Shown: positions 8,895 through 17,028, numbered from the stretch's first letter. The stretch is DNA of 64,000 bases from Sphingobium soli (GCF_020782245.1 NZ_JAJGNP010000016.1:1-64000), one strand, 5' to 3'. Notes: generated by a model from the sequence alone, not told the origin. Translations and numbers: made by a program.

Positions 8895-10649
8895 TTATCG
8901 CGGCAGCTTGAACACCCAGAGCGCCCCGCCTTGGTTGATGTCCTTGAAGCTTTTGGCCACTTCGCCGCCCCACAGCGGGACCGCCCCACCCCAGCCAGAC
9001 ATGACGGCGACATATTGTTCGCCATCCTGTTCCCAGGTGACGGGCGATCCGACCACGCCAGATCCGGTCTGGAATTTCCAGAGTTCCTGCCCCGTCTTGG
9101 CGTCGAAAGCCTTGAGATAGCCCTCCGGCGTACCAGTGAAGACAAGGTTGCCGCCCGTCGTCAGCACGCCGCCCCACAAAGGCGCCTTGTTCTTATATTC
9201 CCACATGATCTTGCCGGTCTTGGGATCCATTGCGCGCAACGCGCCGATATGGTCTTCGGCAATCGGCTTAATGGTGAAGCCCGCGCCCAGATAGGCCGCG
9301 CCCTTCTTGTAGGCGATGGGTTCGTTCCAGATATCCATGCCCCAGTCATTGGATGGCACGTAGAACAGGCCCGTGTCCTGGCTATAGGCCATGGGCATCC
9401 AGTTCTTGCCCCCAAGGAAGGAGGGGGAGGCAAAGACCGGCTTCCCCTTCTCGGTCGTCGGCGCGCCGGGTCGGCCGGCTTCGATATAATTGGGCCTTCC
9501 GGTCTTGAGATTGATGCCGTCAGCCCAAGTCGTCTGCATGACGAATTTCGAGGCGCTGACCAATTTGCCGTTGGTGCGATCGAGCACGTAGAAATAGCCG
9601 TTGCGATCCGCCTTGGCGCCCAGCTTCATCGGCTTGCCATTGATCGTGGCGTCGAAGGGAATGAATTCGTTGACGCCGTCGAAATCCCAGCCGTCATGCG
9701 GCGTTGTCTGATAATGCCATTTGATGACGCCGGTGTCGGGATCGAGCGCGATGGTGGAGCTGGTATAGAGATTGTCGCCCGGGCGCAGATGGCTGTTCCA
9801 GGGTGCTGGATTGCCGGTCCCAAAAAAGAGCAGATTGGTTTCCGGGTCGTAGGTGCCGCCAAGCCAGGTTGCGCCACCGCCGGTCTTCCACAAGTCGCCC
9901 TGCCAGCTGGCGTTGGTCTTGCCGGTGATGCCGTTATCCTTGCCCCGCAACGTGCCCATATGGCCTTCGATCACGGGGCGGTGCCAGATCAGTTCGCCGG
10001 TGTTGACGTCGCGCGCCTCGACCGCGCCGACGACGCCGAATTCGCCGCCTGAATTGCCGGTGATGACCATGCCCTTGACGATGATCGGTGCGGCGGTCGC
10101 GCTATAGCCTTCCTTATAGTCGGCGATCTGCTTATTCCACACGACCTTTCCGGTTTCGCGGTTCAGCGCCACCACGCGCGCGTCGAGCGTGGCGAAGATG
10201 ATCTTGTCGCCGTAGATGGCCGCACCGCGATTGACGACGTCGCAGCAGGGCATGATCGCGTCCGGCAGTCGTGCATCATATTGCCATTTTTCCTCACCGG
10301 TGCGCGCGTCAAAGGCAAAGAGGCGCGAATAGCTGCCCGTCACATAGATGGTGCCGTCATAGACGATCGGCTGCGCCTCCTGACCGCGCTGTTTTTCGCC
10401 GCCCAGCGAGGCGGCGAAGGCGGGCACGAGTTTTGCGACATTGCCCGCGTCAATCTGCTTCAAGGGGCTGAACCGCTGCGCGCGCGGACCCATGCCATAG
10501 GTCAGCACGTCGCCGGGCGTTGCCGCGTCGTTCATGAGGTCAGCATCGGTCGGGCCAGCCCCCTGCGCCAGCAGCGGCGCCCCAGCCACGACCAATGCCA
10601 ATGCGGCGGCGCCGCCCAGCGAACGCAACATACGTCCCTTCATCATCAT
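8895..10649 (-). CDS. PQQ-dependent alcohol dehydrogenase with lanthanide signature
   Basis: Periplasmic quinoprotein that oxidises alcohols to aldehydes and passes electrons to a cytochrome c. There is an N-terminal signal peptide (cleavage near residues 29-31). The adjacent cysteines C135-C136 form the vicinal disulfide typical of type I quinoprotein alcohol dehydrogenases, and tryptophan-docking repeats run along the chain. The catalytic region reads [11 protein letters not shown]: catalytic D322 followed by D324. The extra Asp two residues on is the mark of lanthanide-dependent enzymes (XoxF, ExaF, PedH); calcium enzymes have Ala or Ser there. GGAGG lies against three consecutive ATGs, so the third (10643) has the best spacing. 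Whether methanol, ethanol or aromatic alcohols are preferred cannot be read from the sequence. Confidence 0.95.
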   Translation of the reverse strand: MMMKGRMLRSLGGAAALALVVAGAPLLAQGAGPTDADLMNDAATPGDVLTYGMGPRAQRFSPLKQIDAGNVAKLVPAFAASLGGEKQRGQEAQPIVYDGTIYVTGSYSRLFAFDARTGEEKWQYDARLPDAIMPCCDVVNRGAAIYGDKIIFATLDARVVALNRETGKVVWNKQIADYKEGYSATAAPIIVKGMVITGNSGGEFGVVGAVEARDVNTGELIWHRPVIEGHMGTLRGKDNGITGKTNASWQGDLWKTGGGATWLGGTYDPETNLLFFGTGNPAPWNSHLRPGDNLYTSSTIALDPDTGVIKWHYQTTPHDGWDFDGVNEFIPFDATINGKPMKLGAKADRNGYFYVLDRTNGKLVSASKFVMQTTWADGINLKTGRPNYIEAGRPGAPTTEKGKPVFASPSFLGGKNWMPMAYSQDTGLFYVPSNDWGMDIWNEPIAYKKGAAYLGAGFTIKPIAEDHIGALRAMDPKTGKIMWEYKNKAPLWGGVLTTGGNLVFTGTPEGYLKAFDAKTGQELWKFQTGSGVVGSPVTWEQDGEQYVAVMSGWGGAVPLWGGEVAKSFKDINQGGALWVFKLPR

Positions 10650-10710
10650 CCTCCCATTTCTGCGGCGCCGTGCGCGCCCATTGCGCCGAACAGCCTATGC
10701 CGGGCGGCGC

Positions 10711-10729
10711 AAGCGGCAATTGGACCTTC
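10711..10729 (-). promoter_or_regulatory. candidate quinoprotein-regulon box of the PQQ dehydrogenase
   Basis: Read on the minus strand, GAAGGTCCAATTGCCGCTT; with the preceding CGACC it repeats the box of the aldehyde dehydrogenase exactly over 19 bases. CAAT lies 69-75 bases upstream of the start codon, and TAGGCT follows CAAT after 21 bases, as a possible -10 element. Because the box lies between the IS element and the gene, the dehydrogenase keeps its own promoter despite the insertion. Confidence 0.6.
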
Positions 10730-10751
10730 GGTCGGGAGGAAATGGACAGGA

Positions 10752-10766
10752 GCGAAGTTCATTCGC
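10752..10766. repeat. short inverted repeat GCGAA-5-TTCGC upstream of the PQQ dehydrogenase
   Basis: GCGAA-gttca-TTCGC, a perfect 5-bp dyad with a 5-base spacer, lies between the phased direct repeats and the GACC...CAAT box. It could be part of a multi-site operator. It is short enough to occur by chance. Confidence 0.35.
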
Positions 10767-10785
10767 TTTGGCCGCTTTTGGCCCC

Positions 10786-10837
10786 GAAGCGACCGCAACG
10801 CGCCCACGAAGCGACACGGAAGCGACACCTAAGCGAC
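10786..10837 (-). promoter_or_regulatory. four helically phased direct repeats, candidate activator sites
   Basis: On the plus strand the 8-mer GAAGCGAC occurs at 10786, 10808 and 10819, with TAAGCGAC at 10830. The spacings are 22, 11 and 11 bases, that is two turns and then one turn of the helix. In the direction of the dehydrogenase the repeats read GTCGCTTC, 140-190 bases before the start codon and upstream of the box at 10711-10729. Same-face tandem sites are typical for cooperative binding of response regulators; the binding protein is inferred. Confidence 0.5.
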
Positions 10838-10924
10838 AGGTGGGAATAGCCACCAAAACCCGCCCATCCGAGCATGAAAAGGATCGAAGCGTGCCTCACC
10901 GACCAGGAAAGATCAGAGAAAGTC

Positions 10925-10932
10925 CAACATTG
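10925..10932. repeat. target-site duplication, left copy (caacattg)
   Basis: The 8-mer CAACATTG directly precedes the left end of the insertion element and recurs at 13052-13059 directly after the right end. Eight bases is the usual duplication length for the IS1595 family. Confidence 0.85.
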
Positions 10933-11077
10933 GGTGATTATCCCCTTGGCATACGTGAATCATTGGGCCGAAATGTGTTAGCGCCATAGGCGCTAAATCC
11001 AGGTGACGTATGCCATCTTCCTTTGACTCAAACAGCTTCTGCAAGATAGCAAGTGCTTCCGTAATGATGGGGGCACT

Positions 11078-12025
11078 ATGGAATATCGCGTTCCAGCACA
11101 GTTCACTTATGAGTTTGAAGGCCGCGCTACGGTTAGTGAGGTCGCCAAGGCTCTCACTGCTCAAGAGAAGCTATTCCGAGAAGCTATTCTGGTTATCGAA
11201 GAGTGCTTCCCCGATATTTTCGTCGAGCATCTGTCGGTGGTCGTTCGGGAAGTGTCCCAAAACAGCCCCCTACGGCATCGACTTGAGGGCGTGCTGGCTG
11301 CTGGTGCCCAACAAGGCCTTATCGAAGACATGCCTGTAGACCTTCTCCAAACCTTATTTGGCGTCGACGTCCCAGACTCTTACGACTCGTTCGTCAGCGT
11401 CATCATCCTCATCATCGGGCTTTGGGGCGTGGAGAAAGTGATACAGCGGATGAAGAGGGCGAAGGATGACTTCGATAAAAAGCAGATGGAAAAGCGTGAG
11501 CAGGCTATCGCAGAAGAGCGGCAAAAGTTGGTTGAAGAGGCTGCGCGCAAGGTCAGCATACCAGAAGACCAACTAATCGAGGCGGTGACCGCCGTACTTT
11601 CCAAACGCCCGGTTTCAGTCGGCAATCAGGCAATGGATTTCCTCGCGCCAGCCCGTCGTCACCACGCCAGCGCAGTAACAACGCCGGGTGGGGCTGAGAT
11701 AGGAAAAGGCGCGCTGGACGCATTGCCTTCTGACGTGGAAATGGCAAGCCACAAGCCGCCCACCCAGACTGAGTCATATGAGGGCGTAACGGTAAAATTC
11801 TTCGCTCATGATCGGGAGAACCCCAAGCGATGGGCGGCTTCTATCGCTGAGGTGGCGGATGGTCGCAAAGCCTTGCATCTCGCCCCAGGTATAGACGCAG
11901 AAGAACTTTTTACCCGCGACAAGGTTAAAGCTGATGTGCTGGTTACGTCTGTTCTCGACAACGAGGGGGATTACCAACCAAGCGTCTACTACCTAGCTAG
12001 GATTTACGATGACCAGCCTTCGTGA
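11078..12025 (+). CDS. IS passenger protein, unknown, one membrane segment
   Basis: 315 residues that I do not recognise. The N-terminal 100 residues are soluble-looking. One hydrophobic segment (about 104-118, SFVSVIILIIGLWGV) is followed at once by a highly charged, Lys/Glu-rich probable coiled coil (119-160), and then a C-terminal domain after a Pro/Ser-rich linker near residues 185-225. There is no signal peptide. The ATG at 11078 is preceded by a G-rich ribosome site. It lies inside the IS1595 element and is not needed for transposition in related elements, so it counts as cargo. Its lower GC and codon use differ from the flanking quinoprotein genes. Function unknown. Confidence 0.75.
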   Translation: MEYRVPAQFTYEFEGRATVSEVAKALTAQEKLFREAILVIEECFPDIFVEHLSVVVREVSQNSPLRHRLEGVLAAGAQQGLIEDMPVDLLQTLFGVDVPDSYDSFVSVIILIIGLWGVEKVIQRMKRAKDDFDKKQMEKREQAIAEERQKLVEEAARKVSIPEDQLIEAVTAVLSKRPVSVGNQAMDFLAPARRHHASAVTTPGGAEIGKGALDALPSDVEMASHKPPTQTESYEGVTVKFFAHDRENPKRWAASIAEVADGRKALHLAPGIDAEELFTRDKVKADVLVTSVLDNEGDYQPSVYYLARIYDDQPS

Positions 12026-12179
12026 TGCCCGCGAGAAGGGTAAAATCGACCAGTTCATCAAGGCACATGACACCGACCCAGATGGCGACGCGGACGCCTT
12101 CAATCGGGCCGTTCGGGCAATGGCCCAAAAGTTCCCAGCAGTTCCGAAAGCATCGTCTCGGAGCAATCCCGACGATTGA
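12009..12179 (+). CDS. small overlapping ORF downstream of the IS passenger gene
   Basis: A 56-codon frame starting at an ATG inside the last 17 bases of the 315-residue passenger gene. It ends at a TGA inside the transposase gene, which it overlaps antisense by 80 bases. The predicted product is hydrophilic, with an acidic middle (HDTDPDGDADAF) and a Pro/Ser-rich basic end. The tight overlap resembles a translationally coupled partner of the upstream gene. The function is unknown, and it could be non-coding. Confidence 0.45.
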   Translation: MTSLRDAREKGKIDQFIKAHDTDPDGDADAFNRAVRAMAQKFPAVPKASSRSNPDD

Positions 12180-13002
12180 AGCGATATTCCGCTTCCTTCG
12201 CGTACTTCCACAGATGCTTGCCGCTCACGTGAATATGGGTGCCGTTGATCGACCGCTTTAGCTGCGACCAGAAGCCTTCGATCCCGTTGACGCTCACACC
12301 GTCGCGGCTCGCATATTCCTTGGCGGCGTGGTTCACCTTCTTGTGCTGGTAGCCGATGTTGCCCAACGTGGCATAGGTCCGATATTCATCCGTGTGGACT
12401 TCCGTACCGGCCTCGACATGATCCTGCACGATGGGGAAGATTGTGCAGCGAAGGCGGTTCGGCACCACTTTCGTCACAATCTCGCCGCCGCGTTCCATGA
12501 CGCCGAAAACGATGGTCTTGCCTTCCGCCGGATCGCCGCCACGCTTGCCCCGCTTGTGGACGCCGCCGATGAAAGTTTCGTCTGCCTCGACAATTTCACC
12601 AGCGCCGCCGATCGGTGCTTCACCGTCAACGTCGGCCATATGCTCGCGGATAAGGTGCGCCATGCGCCACGCCGTCTTGTAGGTGACGCCAAGCTGGCGC
12701 TGTAGTTCCTTCGCCGCCACGCCGTTGCGTGTCGTGGTGAACAGGAAGATGGCGTAAAACCAGAGCTGGAGCGGGGTGCGGGTCTGCTCGAACGGCGTGC
12801 CAACAGTCGGGTGCAGGTGATGGCCGCACCACTGGCACGAATAAGCGCGCTCCGCCTTGATCCGATACCAGTTCGACGGGCGCTCGCATGACGGGCATTC
12901 AAAGCCCTGACCAAACCGGATTTCGAACAGGTGGTTCAGGCAGGCCTCATCATCGGGAAACTGCTTGAAGAACTGCGCGATCGTTTGGGGCTTCTTGCTC
13001 AT
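12100..13002 (-). CDS. IS1595-family transposase (ISXO2-like)
   Basis: 300 residues, close to the usual family length. The N-terminal zinc ribbon has C36/C39 and C56/C59 (CPSC, CQWC). The ISXO2-like catalytic domain has D141 in VEADETF, D205 in HTDEYRTY and E242 in GIEGFWSQLKR as the likely acidic triad. The gene appears intact and lies wholly inside the terminal repeats, reading inward from the right end. It would catalyse cut-and-paste or replicative movement of the element. Confidence 0.95.
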   Translation of the reverse strand: MSKKPQTIAQFFKQFPDDEACLNHLFEIRFGQGFECPSCERPSNWYRIKAERAYSCQWCGHHLHPTVGTPFEQTRTPLQLWFYAIFLFTTTRNGVAAKELQRQLGVTYKTAWRMAHLIREHMADVDGEAPIGGAGEIVEADETFIGGVHKRGKRGGDPAEGKTIVFGVMERGGEIVTKVVPNRLRCTIFPIVQDHVEAGTEVHTDEYRTYATLGNIGYQHKKVNHAAKEYASRDGVSVNGIEGFWSQLKRSINGTHIHVSGKHLWKYAKEAEYRFNRRDCSETMLSELLGTFGPLPERPD

Positions 13003-13051
13003 GCCTCATTGTATAGCGCAATTCCTTACGTATGCCAAGGGGATAATCGCC

Positions 13052-13059
13052 CAACATTG
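13052..13059. repeat. target-site duplication, right copy (caacattg)
   Basis: Second copy of CAACATTG, directly after the right terminal repeat of the IS1595 element. Removing the element and one copy restores the ancestral spacer between the XoxJ-like gene and the PQQ dehydrogenase. Confidence 0.85.
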
Positions 13060-13082
13060 GAAGCGGCAAGTGAGGGCCGCGA

Positions 13083-13940
13083 TCAGCCTGCGACAGGCTT
13101 CTGATAGGTGACGCCATGGGCGGCGAACAGGGCGGCCAGTTCGCCCGACGTCCCCATGGCGGCCAGGATGTCCTCAACCGCGTCGCCCAGCGTGCGGCTG
13201 TTTTCCTTGACCGCCATGCCGATGTCCCAACCCAGCGAGGTGAAGGCGGGAAGCGGCATTTTGCGGCGAATGATGGCGGGATTTCCGCGGTCATGCAGCG
13301 CTGCTTCGATCTGGGCGCGGCTGGCGAGCACGCCGTCGGCCCTGCCATCGAGCATCGCGTCCACGGCGGCTGTGCCGCTTTTATGATGGACGACATCCCT
13401 GGACAGTACCCCGCCAAAGGCGCCGATCAGATAAAAATCGGGAATGCTGTCCAGTTCGGCGGCGAGCCGCCTGCCCTTCCATTGGACGGGCGGCGCATCA
13501 CAGTCGATATCGCCATTGGCGCAGGCAAACTGGAACGTCTCACGATAATAAGGCGCGACAATCGCAACCTGATCATTGCGCGCGGCAAAGGCCCGGTCAA
13601 AAGGCACATGCAGCATGATGTCGGCCGGCATGAAGCCGAGCAGCCCGCCCTTCCAAACCGCATTGCGCAGGTCATCGTCGACGCTTTCATCCGCCGTGAT
13701 CTGCGCCACGTCGGCGCGTACGCCCAGCTTTTGCGCCAAGGCATTGGCAAGATCGACGTCGATGCCGGTCAGCCGGCCATTTTTTTCCCAGGACCAGGGA
13801 CGGTTGTCACTATAGACGGCGACCCGAAGGACCCCTGTATCCCTGACCTTGCCCAGCGGCGCCGCGCCGATGCGCGAGGGCAGAAGGCCCAATGTCGCGG
13901 CAGCGCCGGCGGTGCTGAGAAAGGCGCGACGGCTGACCAT
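13083..13940 (-). CDS. quinoprotein-associated periplasmic binding protein, XoxJ/MoxJ-like
   Basis: 285 residues of the extracellular solute-binding family 3 fold that accompanies PQQ dehydrogenases. The N-terminus MVSRRAFLSTAG is a Tat-like signal. XoxJ/MxaJ homologues are thought to help activation or metal/PQQ loading of the dehydrogenase in the periplasm rather than to serve transport, and no permease is nearby. Visible are DTGVLRVAVYSDNRPWSW (strand 1 and ligand pocket) and GIDVDLANALAQKLGV. The frame is open upstream to 14246, but that part overlaps the cytochrome gene; the ATG at 13940 lies 4 bases behind the cytochrome stop, so the two are coupled. Confidence 0.88.
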   Translation of the reverse strand: MVSRRAFLSTAGAAATLGLLPSRIGAAPLGKVRDTGVLRVAVYSDNRPWSWEKNGRLTGIDVDLANALAQKLGVRADVAQITADESVDDDLRNAVWKGGLLGFMPADIMLHVPFDRAFAARNDQVAIVAPYYRETFQFACANGDIDCDAPPVQWKGRRLAAELDSIPDFYLIGAFGGVLSRDVVHHKSGTAAVDAMLDGRADGVLASRAQIEAALHDRGNPAIIRRKMPLPAFTSLGWDIGMAVKENSRTLGDAVEDILAAMGTSGELAALFAAHGVTYQKPVAG

Positions 13941-13944
13941 GGGA

Positions 13945-14388
13945 TCAGCCCTCGAACTTGGTTTCGAGCCAGGCGCGGATCGCCCAGCCGGTCTTTTGCC
14001 CCAAGACATCCCCAAATGGCGGCATATAGACTTTTCCGTCATGGCTTGAGCCGTGGCGATAGCGTTCGGCGAACCACTGGTCGCCCGACTCACCCTGCTC
14101 CAAATAGCGCAGGTCCGGGGCGATGCCGCCGCTTTCCGCGTCGAGCCCATGGCAGCGTGCGCAATTCTGGCCATAGGCGGACTGGCCGATTTCGATCGCC
14201 TTGGCGTTGCCGCTATAGGGATTTTTTTCCAGCCATTCCTCGCCAATGTCCGGCAGCGCGGAGGTATCGACCGCCTGCGGCGTCACGTCGCCATGCGCCA
14301 GCAGTTGGCTGGCCGTCGTTCCGGCCAGCACGGCAAGCGCGCCCAGCAGCAAAATGCGTCCCGAAGTCATGAGCCTGTCCATCCTCAC
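13945..14388 (-). CDS. periplasmic cytochrome c, electron acceptor of the quinoprotein
   Basis: A 147-residue exported single-heme cytochrome of the PedF/ExaB/XoxG kind. It has an N-terminal hydrophobic signal (residues 10-30), the heme motif CARCH (76-80) and a methionine ligand candidate in VYMPPFGD. It should take electrons from PQQH2 of the dehydrogenase and pass them to the oxidase chain. The longest frame begins with GTG at 14388; ATG codons at 14382 and 14370 are alternatives. It is the first gene of the minus-strand unit cytochrome - XoxJ-like - (IS) - dehydrogenase - response regulator. Confidence 0.88.
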   Translation of the reverse strand: MRMDRLMTSGRILLLGALAVLAGTTASQLLAHGDVTPQAVDTSALPDIGEEWLEKNPYSGNAKAIEIGQSAYGQNCARCHGLDAESGGIAPDLRYLEQGESGDQWFAERYRHGSSHDGKVYMPPFGDVLGQKTGWAIRAWLETKFEG

Positions 14389-14431
14389 CCATCATGTCCT
14401 GTTCCATGCAAGTGTAGGGGAGCGGCGGAGA

Positions 14432-14460
14432 GCGCCCCATTGGCCTTTGGTACAATCCCG
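14432..14460. promoter_or_regulatory. divergent pair of candidate regulon boxes (cytochrome / beta-propeller)
   Basis: The 130-base divergent spacer carries two overlapping copies of the locus motif. On the minus strand it reads ACCAAAGGCCAATGGGGC, facing the cytochrome (one base shorter than the consensus). On the plus strand it reads GCCTTTGGTACAATCCC, facing the beta-propeller gene, with TAGACC 22 bases after CAAT. Both CAATs lie 50-70 bases from their start codons. Confidence 0.5.
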
Positions 14461-14518
14461 CCCGCCTGATGCTGCGCCTAGACCATTGGGACGACGGACA
14501 TTGAGGGAGAGGGCTGGC

Positions 14519-15478
14519 ATGAAGAGACTGCTATGGGCCGCGATGGCGAGTGCGATGCCGGTCCCGGCGATCGCGGACACGCTCTATGTCTCCAATGAGC
14601 GGGGCGACAGCGTGAGCGTGATCGACGGCGCGACGCGCACGGTGCTGGCGACGTGGGATGTGGGCGGCCGGCCACGCGGCATCACCGTGTCGAAGGATGG
14701 ACGATATGTCTATCTGTGCGCCAGCTTGGATCATGCGGTGCAGGTGATTGATCGCGTCAGCGGCAAGCTGGTGGCCGAATTGCCGTCCGGTGAGGACCCC
14801 GAGCAATTCTCTCTGTCGCGCGATGGCGGCACCCTGTTCGTTGCCAATGAAAATGACGCCGCGCTGACCGCGATCGACCTTTCCTCGCGCACCGTCGCCT
14901 TTCAGGTGGCGGTGGGCGGCGAGCCGGAAGGCGTCGCGCAAAGCCCGGACGAACGATGGGTCGCGGTCACGTCCGAAGAGGATAATGTCGTCACCTGGAT
15001 TGATCTTTCCACCCGGACGGCGGCAGGCGAAACCGCGACCGAGATGCGGCCGCGCCATGTCGAATTCACCGCCGATGGGCGCCAGCTTTGGATCGCGGCC
15101 GAGATCGGCGGCGTCGTCCAGATCGCGGACGTCGCCAGCCGGACGATCACGGACACGCTGCGGTTCGAGATAGAGGGCGTCGCGGCGCATCGCATCCTGC
15201 CCTGCGGCATCCGCTTCACGCACGACGGCAAGACCGCGATCGTGGCGCTGGGCCGCGCCGATCATGTCGCGCTGGTCGATGTGGCGAGCCGCAAGGTGCG
15301 CGCCTATGTCCCGGTCGGCCGCCGCGTCTGGCATGTCGCGGTCAGCGCCGACGGCCGCCACGCCTATAGCGCCAATGGCCTTTCGAACAATGTGTCGGTG
15401 ATCGACCTGGACATGGCCAAGGTGGTGGGCACCGTGCCGGTCGGCTCTGCCCCGTGGGGAATCGCCATCGCGCCCTGA
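14519..15478 (+). CDS. PQQ-catabolism-associated beta-propeller (YVTN) protein
   Basis: 319-residue exported protein with a signal peptide (MKRLLWAAMASAMPVPAIA) and six to seven YVTN-type blades, each with a pattern like VSVIDGATRTVLATWDVGG followed by GRYVY. It belongs to the propeller proteins regularly found with PQQ alcohol dehydrogenases; the role is presumed periplasmic and is not defined. The ATG at 14519 follows GGGAGAG; the upstream open frame (from 14246) overlaps the divergent cytochrome and is not used. Confidence 0.88.
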   Translation: MKRLLWAAMASAMPVPAIADTLYVSNERGDSVSVIDGATRTVLATWDVGGRPRGITVSKDGRYVYLCASLDHAVQVIDRVSGKLVAELPSGEDPEQFSLSRDGGTLFVANENDAALTAIDLSSRTVAFQVAVGGEPEGVAQSPDERWVAVTSEEDNVVTWIDLSTRTAAGETATEMRPRHVEFTADGRQLWIAAEIGGVVQIADVASRTITDTLRFEIEGVAAHRILPCGIRFTHDGKTAIVALGRADHVALVDVASRKVRAYVPVGRRVWHVAVSADGRHAYSANGLSNNVSVIDLDMAKVVGTVPVGSAPWGIAIAP

Positions 15479-15517
15479 CCCGGCCGATGCCGCAGCGCCC
15501 GGCCGAAAGTCGCAGAA

Positions 15518-15535
15518 CCTAAGTTCAATTTTCCG
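15518..15535 (+). promoter_or_regulatory. candidate regulon box in front of the porin gene
   Basis: CCTAAGTTCAATTTTCCG is a weaker match to the locus motif. It is followed by CCGCCTGATGC, which also follows the beta-propeller box at 14445, so these two promoter regions share an extra 11-base word. CAAT lies 70 bases before the porin ATG. Confidence 0.4.
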
Positions 15536-15599
15536 TCCGCCTGATGCGGCCCACTGTCCGGGCCAGCCGGAACCACCGGCGGCTCAACGGGAGGATGAG

Positions 15600-17003
15600 A
15601 TGAAGGGGACACTGCGCCTGATGTGCGCCGCGAGCGCATTCGCGCTTTGCGTCACGGCCGCGCCGGCGATGGCCGGCACCACCGCCGATCTGCTGAAACG
15701 ACTGCATGAAAAGGGCATCCTGACCGACGAGGAATATCAGGAGCTGCTGAGCGGCCAGGCGAGCGAAACGGCGCAGGCGGCTGCCGCGCCCAGCGCACCG
15801 CCCGTGACGCCCGACGCCTCGGGCGGCGCGGGCTTCGTGCGGATGACCGATAGCGGCATCGGGTTGCAGATGGGGGATGTGACGCTGAAATTTTCAGGGT
15901 CGGTCAACGGATTTTACGTGCACGACAATGGCGAAGCGCCCAGCGCGACCAACACGGTCGTGGGCGGTGTCGCGACGGTGGGCGGCGACACGTCGGCGAT
16001 CCGCAACGGCCTGCTGCCCGGTTTCCTGAAGGTCGAGGCGATGACCACCCAGGGCGGCTGGGACGTGGGCGCGCATTTCGGCATGTATCCGGGTATCAAT
16101 TCAGTCAATTATGCAGCGGGCGGCGGCGCCAACAGCCCCGGCAATCCGCGCGCATTGCAGACCAGCGGCATCGATTTCCGCCAGACCTATCTGACGTTCG
16201 GGCGCAAGGGATTTGGCGAGGTGAAGATCGGCCGCGATATCGGCCTGTTCGCGTCCGAAGCGATATTGAACGACATCACCTTGCTGTCGTCGGGCACGCC
16301 GGCGGGCAATGTCGCGCCGTCCAACACGACGCTGGGCCGGATCGGCACTGGCTATATCTACACCGACTTCCAGCCGCAGATCACCTATACCACGCCCAGC
16401 TTTGGCGGGATCACCGCCAGCATCGGCATTTTCGAGCCGTTGTCGTCGCTGACCGGGCCGGCCGAAACCAACAAGCAGCCCGGTTTCCAGGGCAAGCTGG
16501 TCTATGACGGCAAGATGGGCGCGGTATCGACGCGGCTGTGGGCGTCGGGCATCACGCAGAAGCATAATGTCGATGCCGGCCCTGATTATACCGGCTGGGG
16601 ATGGGATGTGGGCGCCAAGGTCGGCTTTGGCCCGGTGACGGTGGTCGGAACCTATTATGACGCATCGGGCCTTGGCACCACTGCGCTCAACCTGTTCGAC
16701 ATAGATGGGCTGGGCAACAAGCGCGACAGCCACGGCTTCTATCTTCAGGGCCTGGCGACCTTCGGCAAATTCTCGTTCGGCGGCAGCTATGGCGAAAGCC
16801 ATCTGGATTACGCCAACGCGGCCGATGCGATCGCCAACCCCGCGCTGGTCGACAAGAATAGCAGCTGGGTCGGGCAGGTCCGCTATGGCCTCAATAGCTG
16901 GGTGACGCTGCTCGGCGAATATGTGAGCACCAAGTCGCAGGCGCATAACGGCAATGAGGCGTCGTCGGACGCGATCGCGGCGGGCGCGATCCTCTTTTTC
17001 TGA
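15600..17003 (+). CDS. outer-membrane porin
   Basis: 467 residues with a clear signal peptide (cleavage near AMAG, residues 23-26). A short helical or coiled segment DLLKRLHEKGILTDEEYQELL follows, then alternating hydrophobic strands of a beta-barrel. The chain ends in ...ILFF, the aromatic C-terminus recognised by the BAM complex. This layout is that of trimeric proteobacterial porins. GGGAGG stands in front of the ATG. Its place in the cluster suggests uptake of the alcohol substrate or of products across the outer membrane, which is inferred. Confidence 0.85.
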   Translation: MKGTLRLMCAASAFALCVTAAPAMAGTTADLLKRLHEKGILTDEEYQELLSGQASETAQAAAAPSAPPVTPDASGGAGFVRMTDSGIGLQMGDVTLKFSGSVNGFYVHDNGEAPSATNTVVGGVATVGGDTSAIRNGLLPGFLKVEAMTTQGGWDVGAHFGMYPGINSVNYAAGGGANSPGNPRALQTSGIDFRQTYLTFGRKGFGEVKIGRDIGLFASEAILNDITLLSSGTPAGNVAPSNTTLGRIGTGYIYTDFQPQITYTTPSFGGITASIGIFEPLSSLTGPAETNKQPGFQGKLVYDGKMGAVSTRLWASGITQKHNVDAGPDYTGWGWDVGAKVGFGPVTVVGTYYDASGLGTTALNLFDIDGLGNKRDSHGFYLQGLATFGKFSFGGSYGESHLDYANAADAIANPALVDKNSSWVGQVRYGLNSWVTLLGEYVSTKSQAHNGNEASSDAIAAGAILFF

Positions 17004-17004
17004 C

Positions 17005-17021
17005 CAAAGGACCAATGTCCC
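17005..17021 (+). promoter_or_regulatory. candidate regulon box in front of TonB receptor 1
   Basis: With the stop codon included, the stretch reads TGACCAAAGGACCAATGTCC, a good match to GACCNAAGGNNCAATNG. It begins at the porin stop codon and ends 94 bases before the receptor ATG. TACAAG follows CAAT after 23 bases. Confidence 0.5.
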
Positions 17022-17028
17022 GGGGGAC

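Larger units (their letters stand above)
10933..13051. mobile_element. complete IS1595-family insertion element with passenger genes
   Basis: A 2119-bp element bounded by terminal inverted repeats that match at 23 of the first 24 bases (left GGTGATTATCCCCTTGGCAT..., right the same with one C for T), and flanked by the duplication CAACATTG. It carries an ISXO2-like transposase on the minus strand and, on the plus strand, a 315-residue passenger gene and an overlapping 56-residue ORF. Intact ends, transposase and duplication suggest a recent, possibly still active insertion. It sits between the XoxJ-like gene (its stop is 24 bases from the duplication) and the PQQ dehydrogenase, and interrupts no coding frame. 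Confidence 0.92.

Noticed and set aside
8697..10052. 451-residue open frame antisense to the PQQ dehydrogenase
   Set aside because: The sequence is low in secondary-structure pattern, with no ribosome site, and it lies fully against a certain gene.
13940..14246. N-terminal extension of the XoxJ-like protein
   Set aside because: It would overlap the cytochrome c gene on the same strand; the ATG at 13940 with its Tat-like signal is clearly better.
13116..14372. 418-residue open frame opposite the XoxJ-like and cytochrome genes
   Set aside because: It spans two certain genes antisense, and no motif is present.
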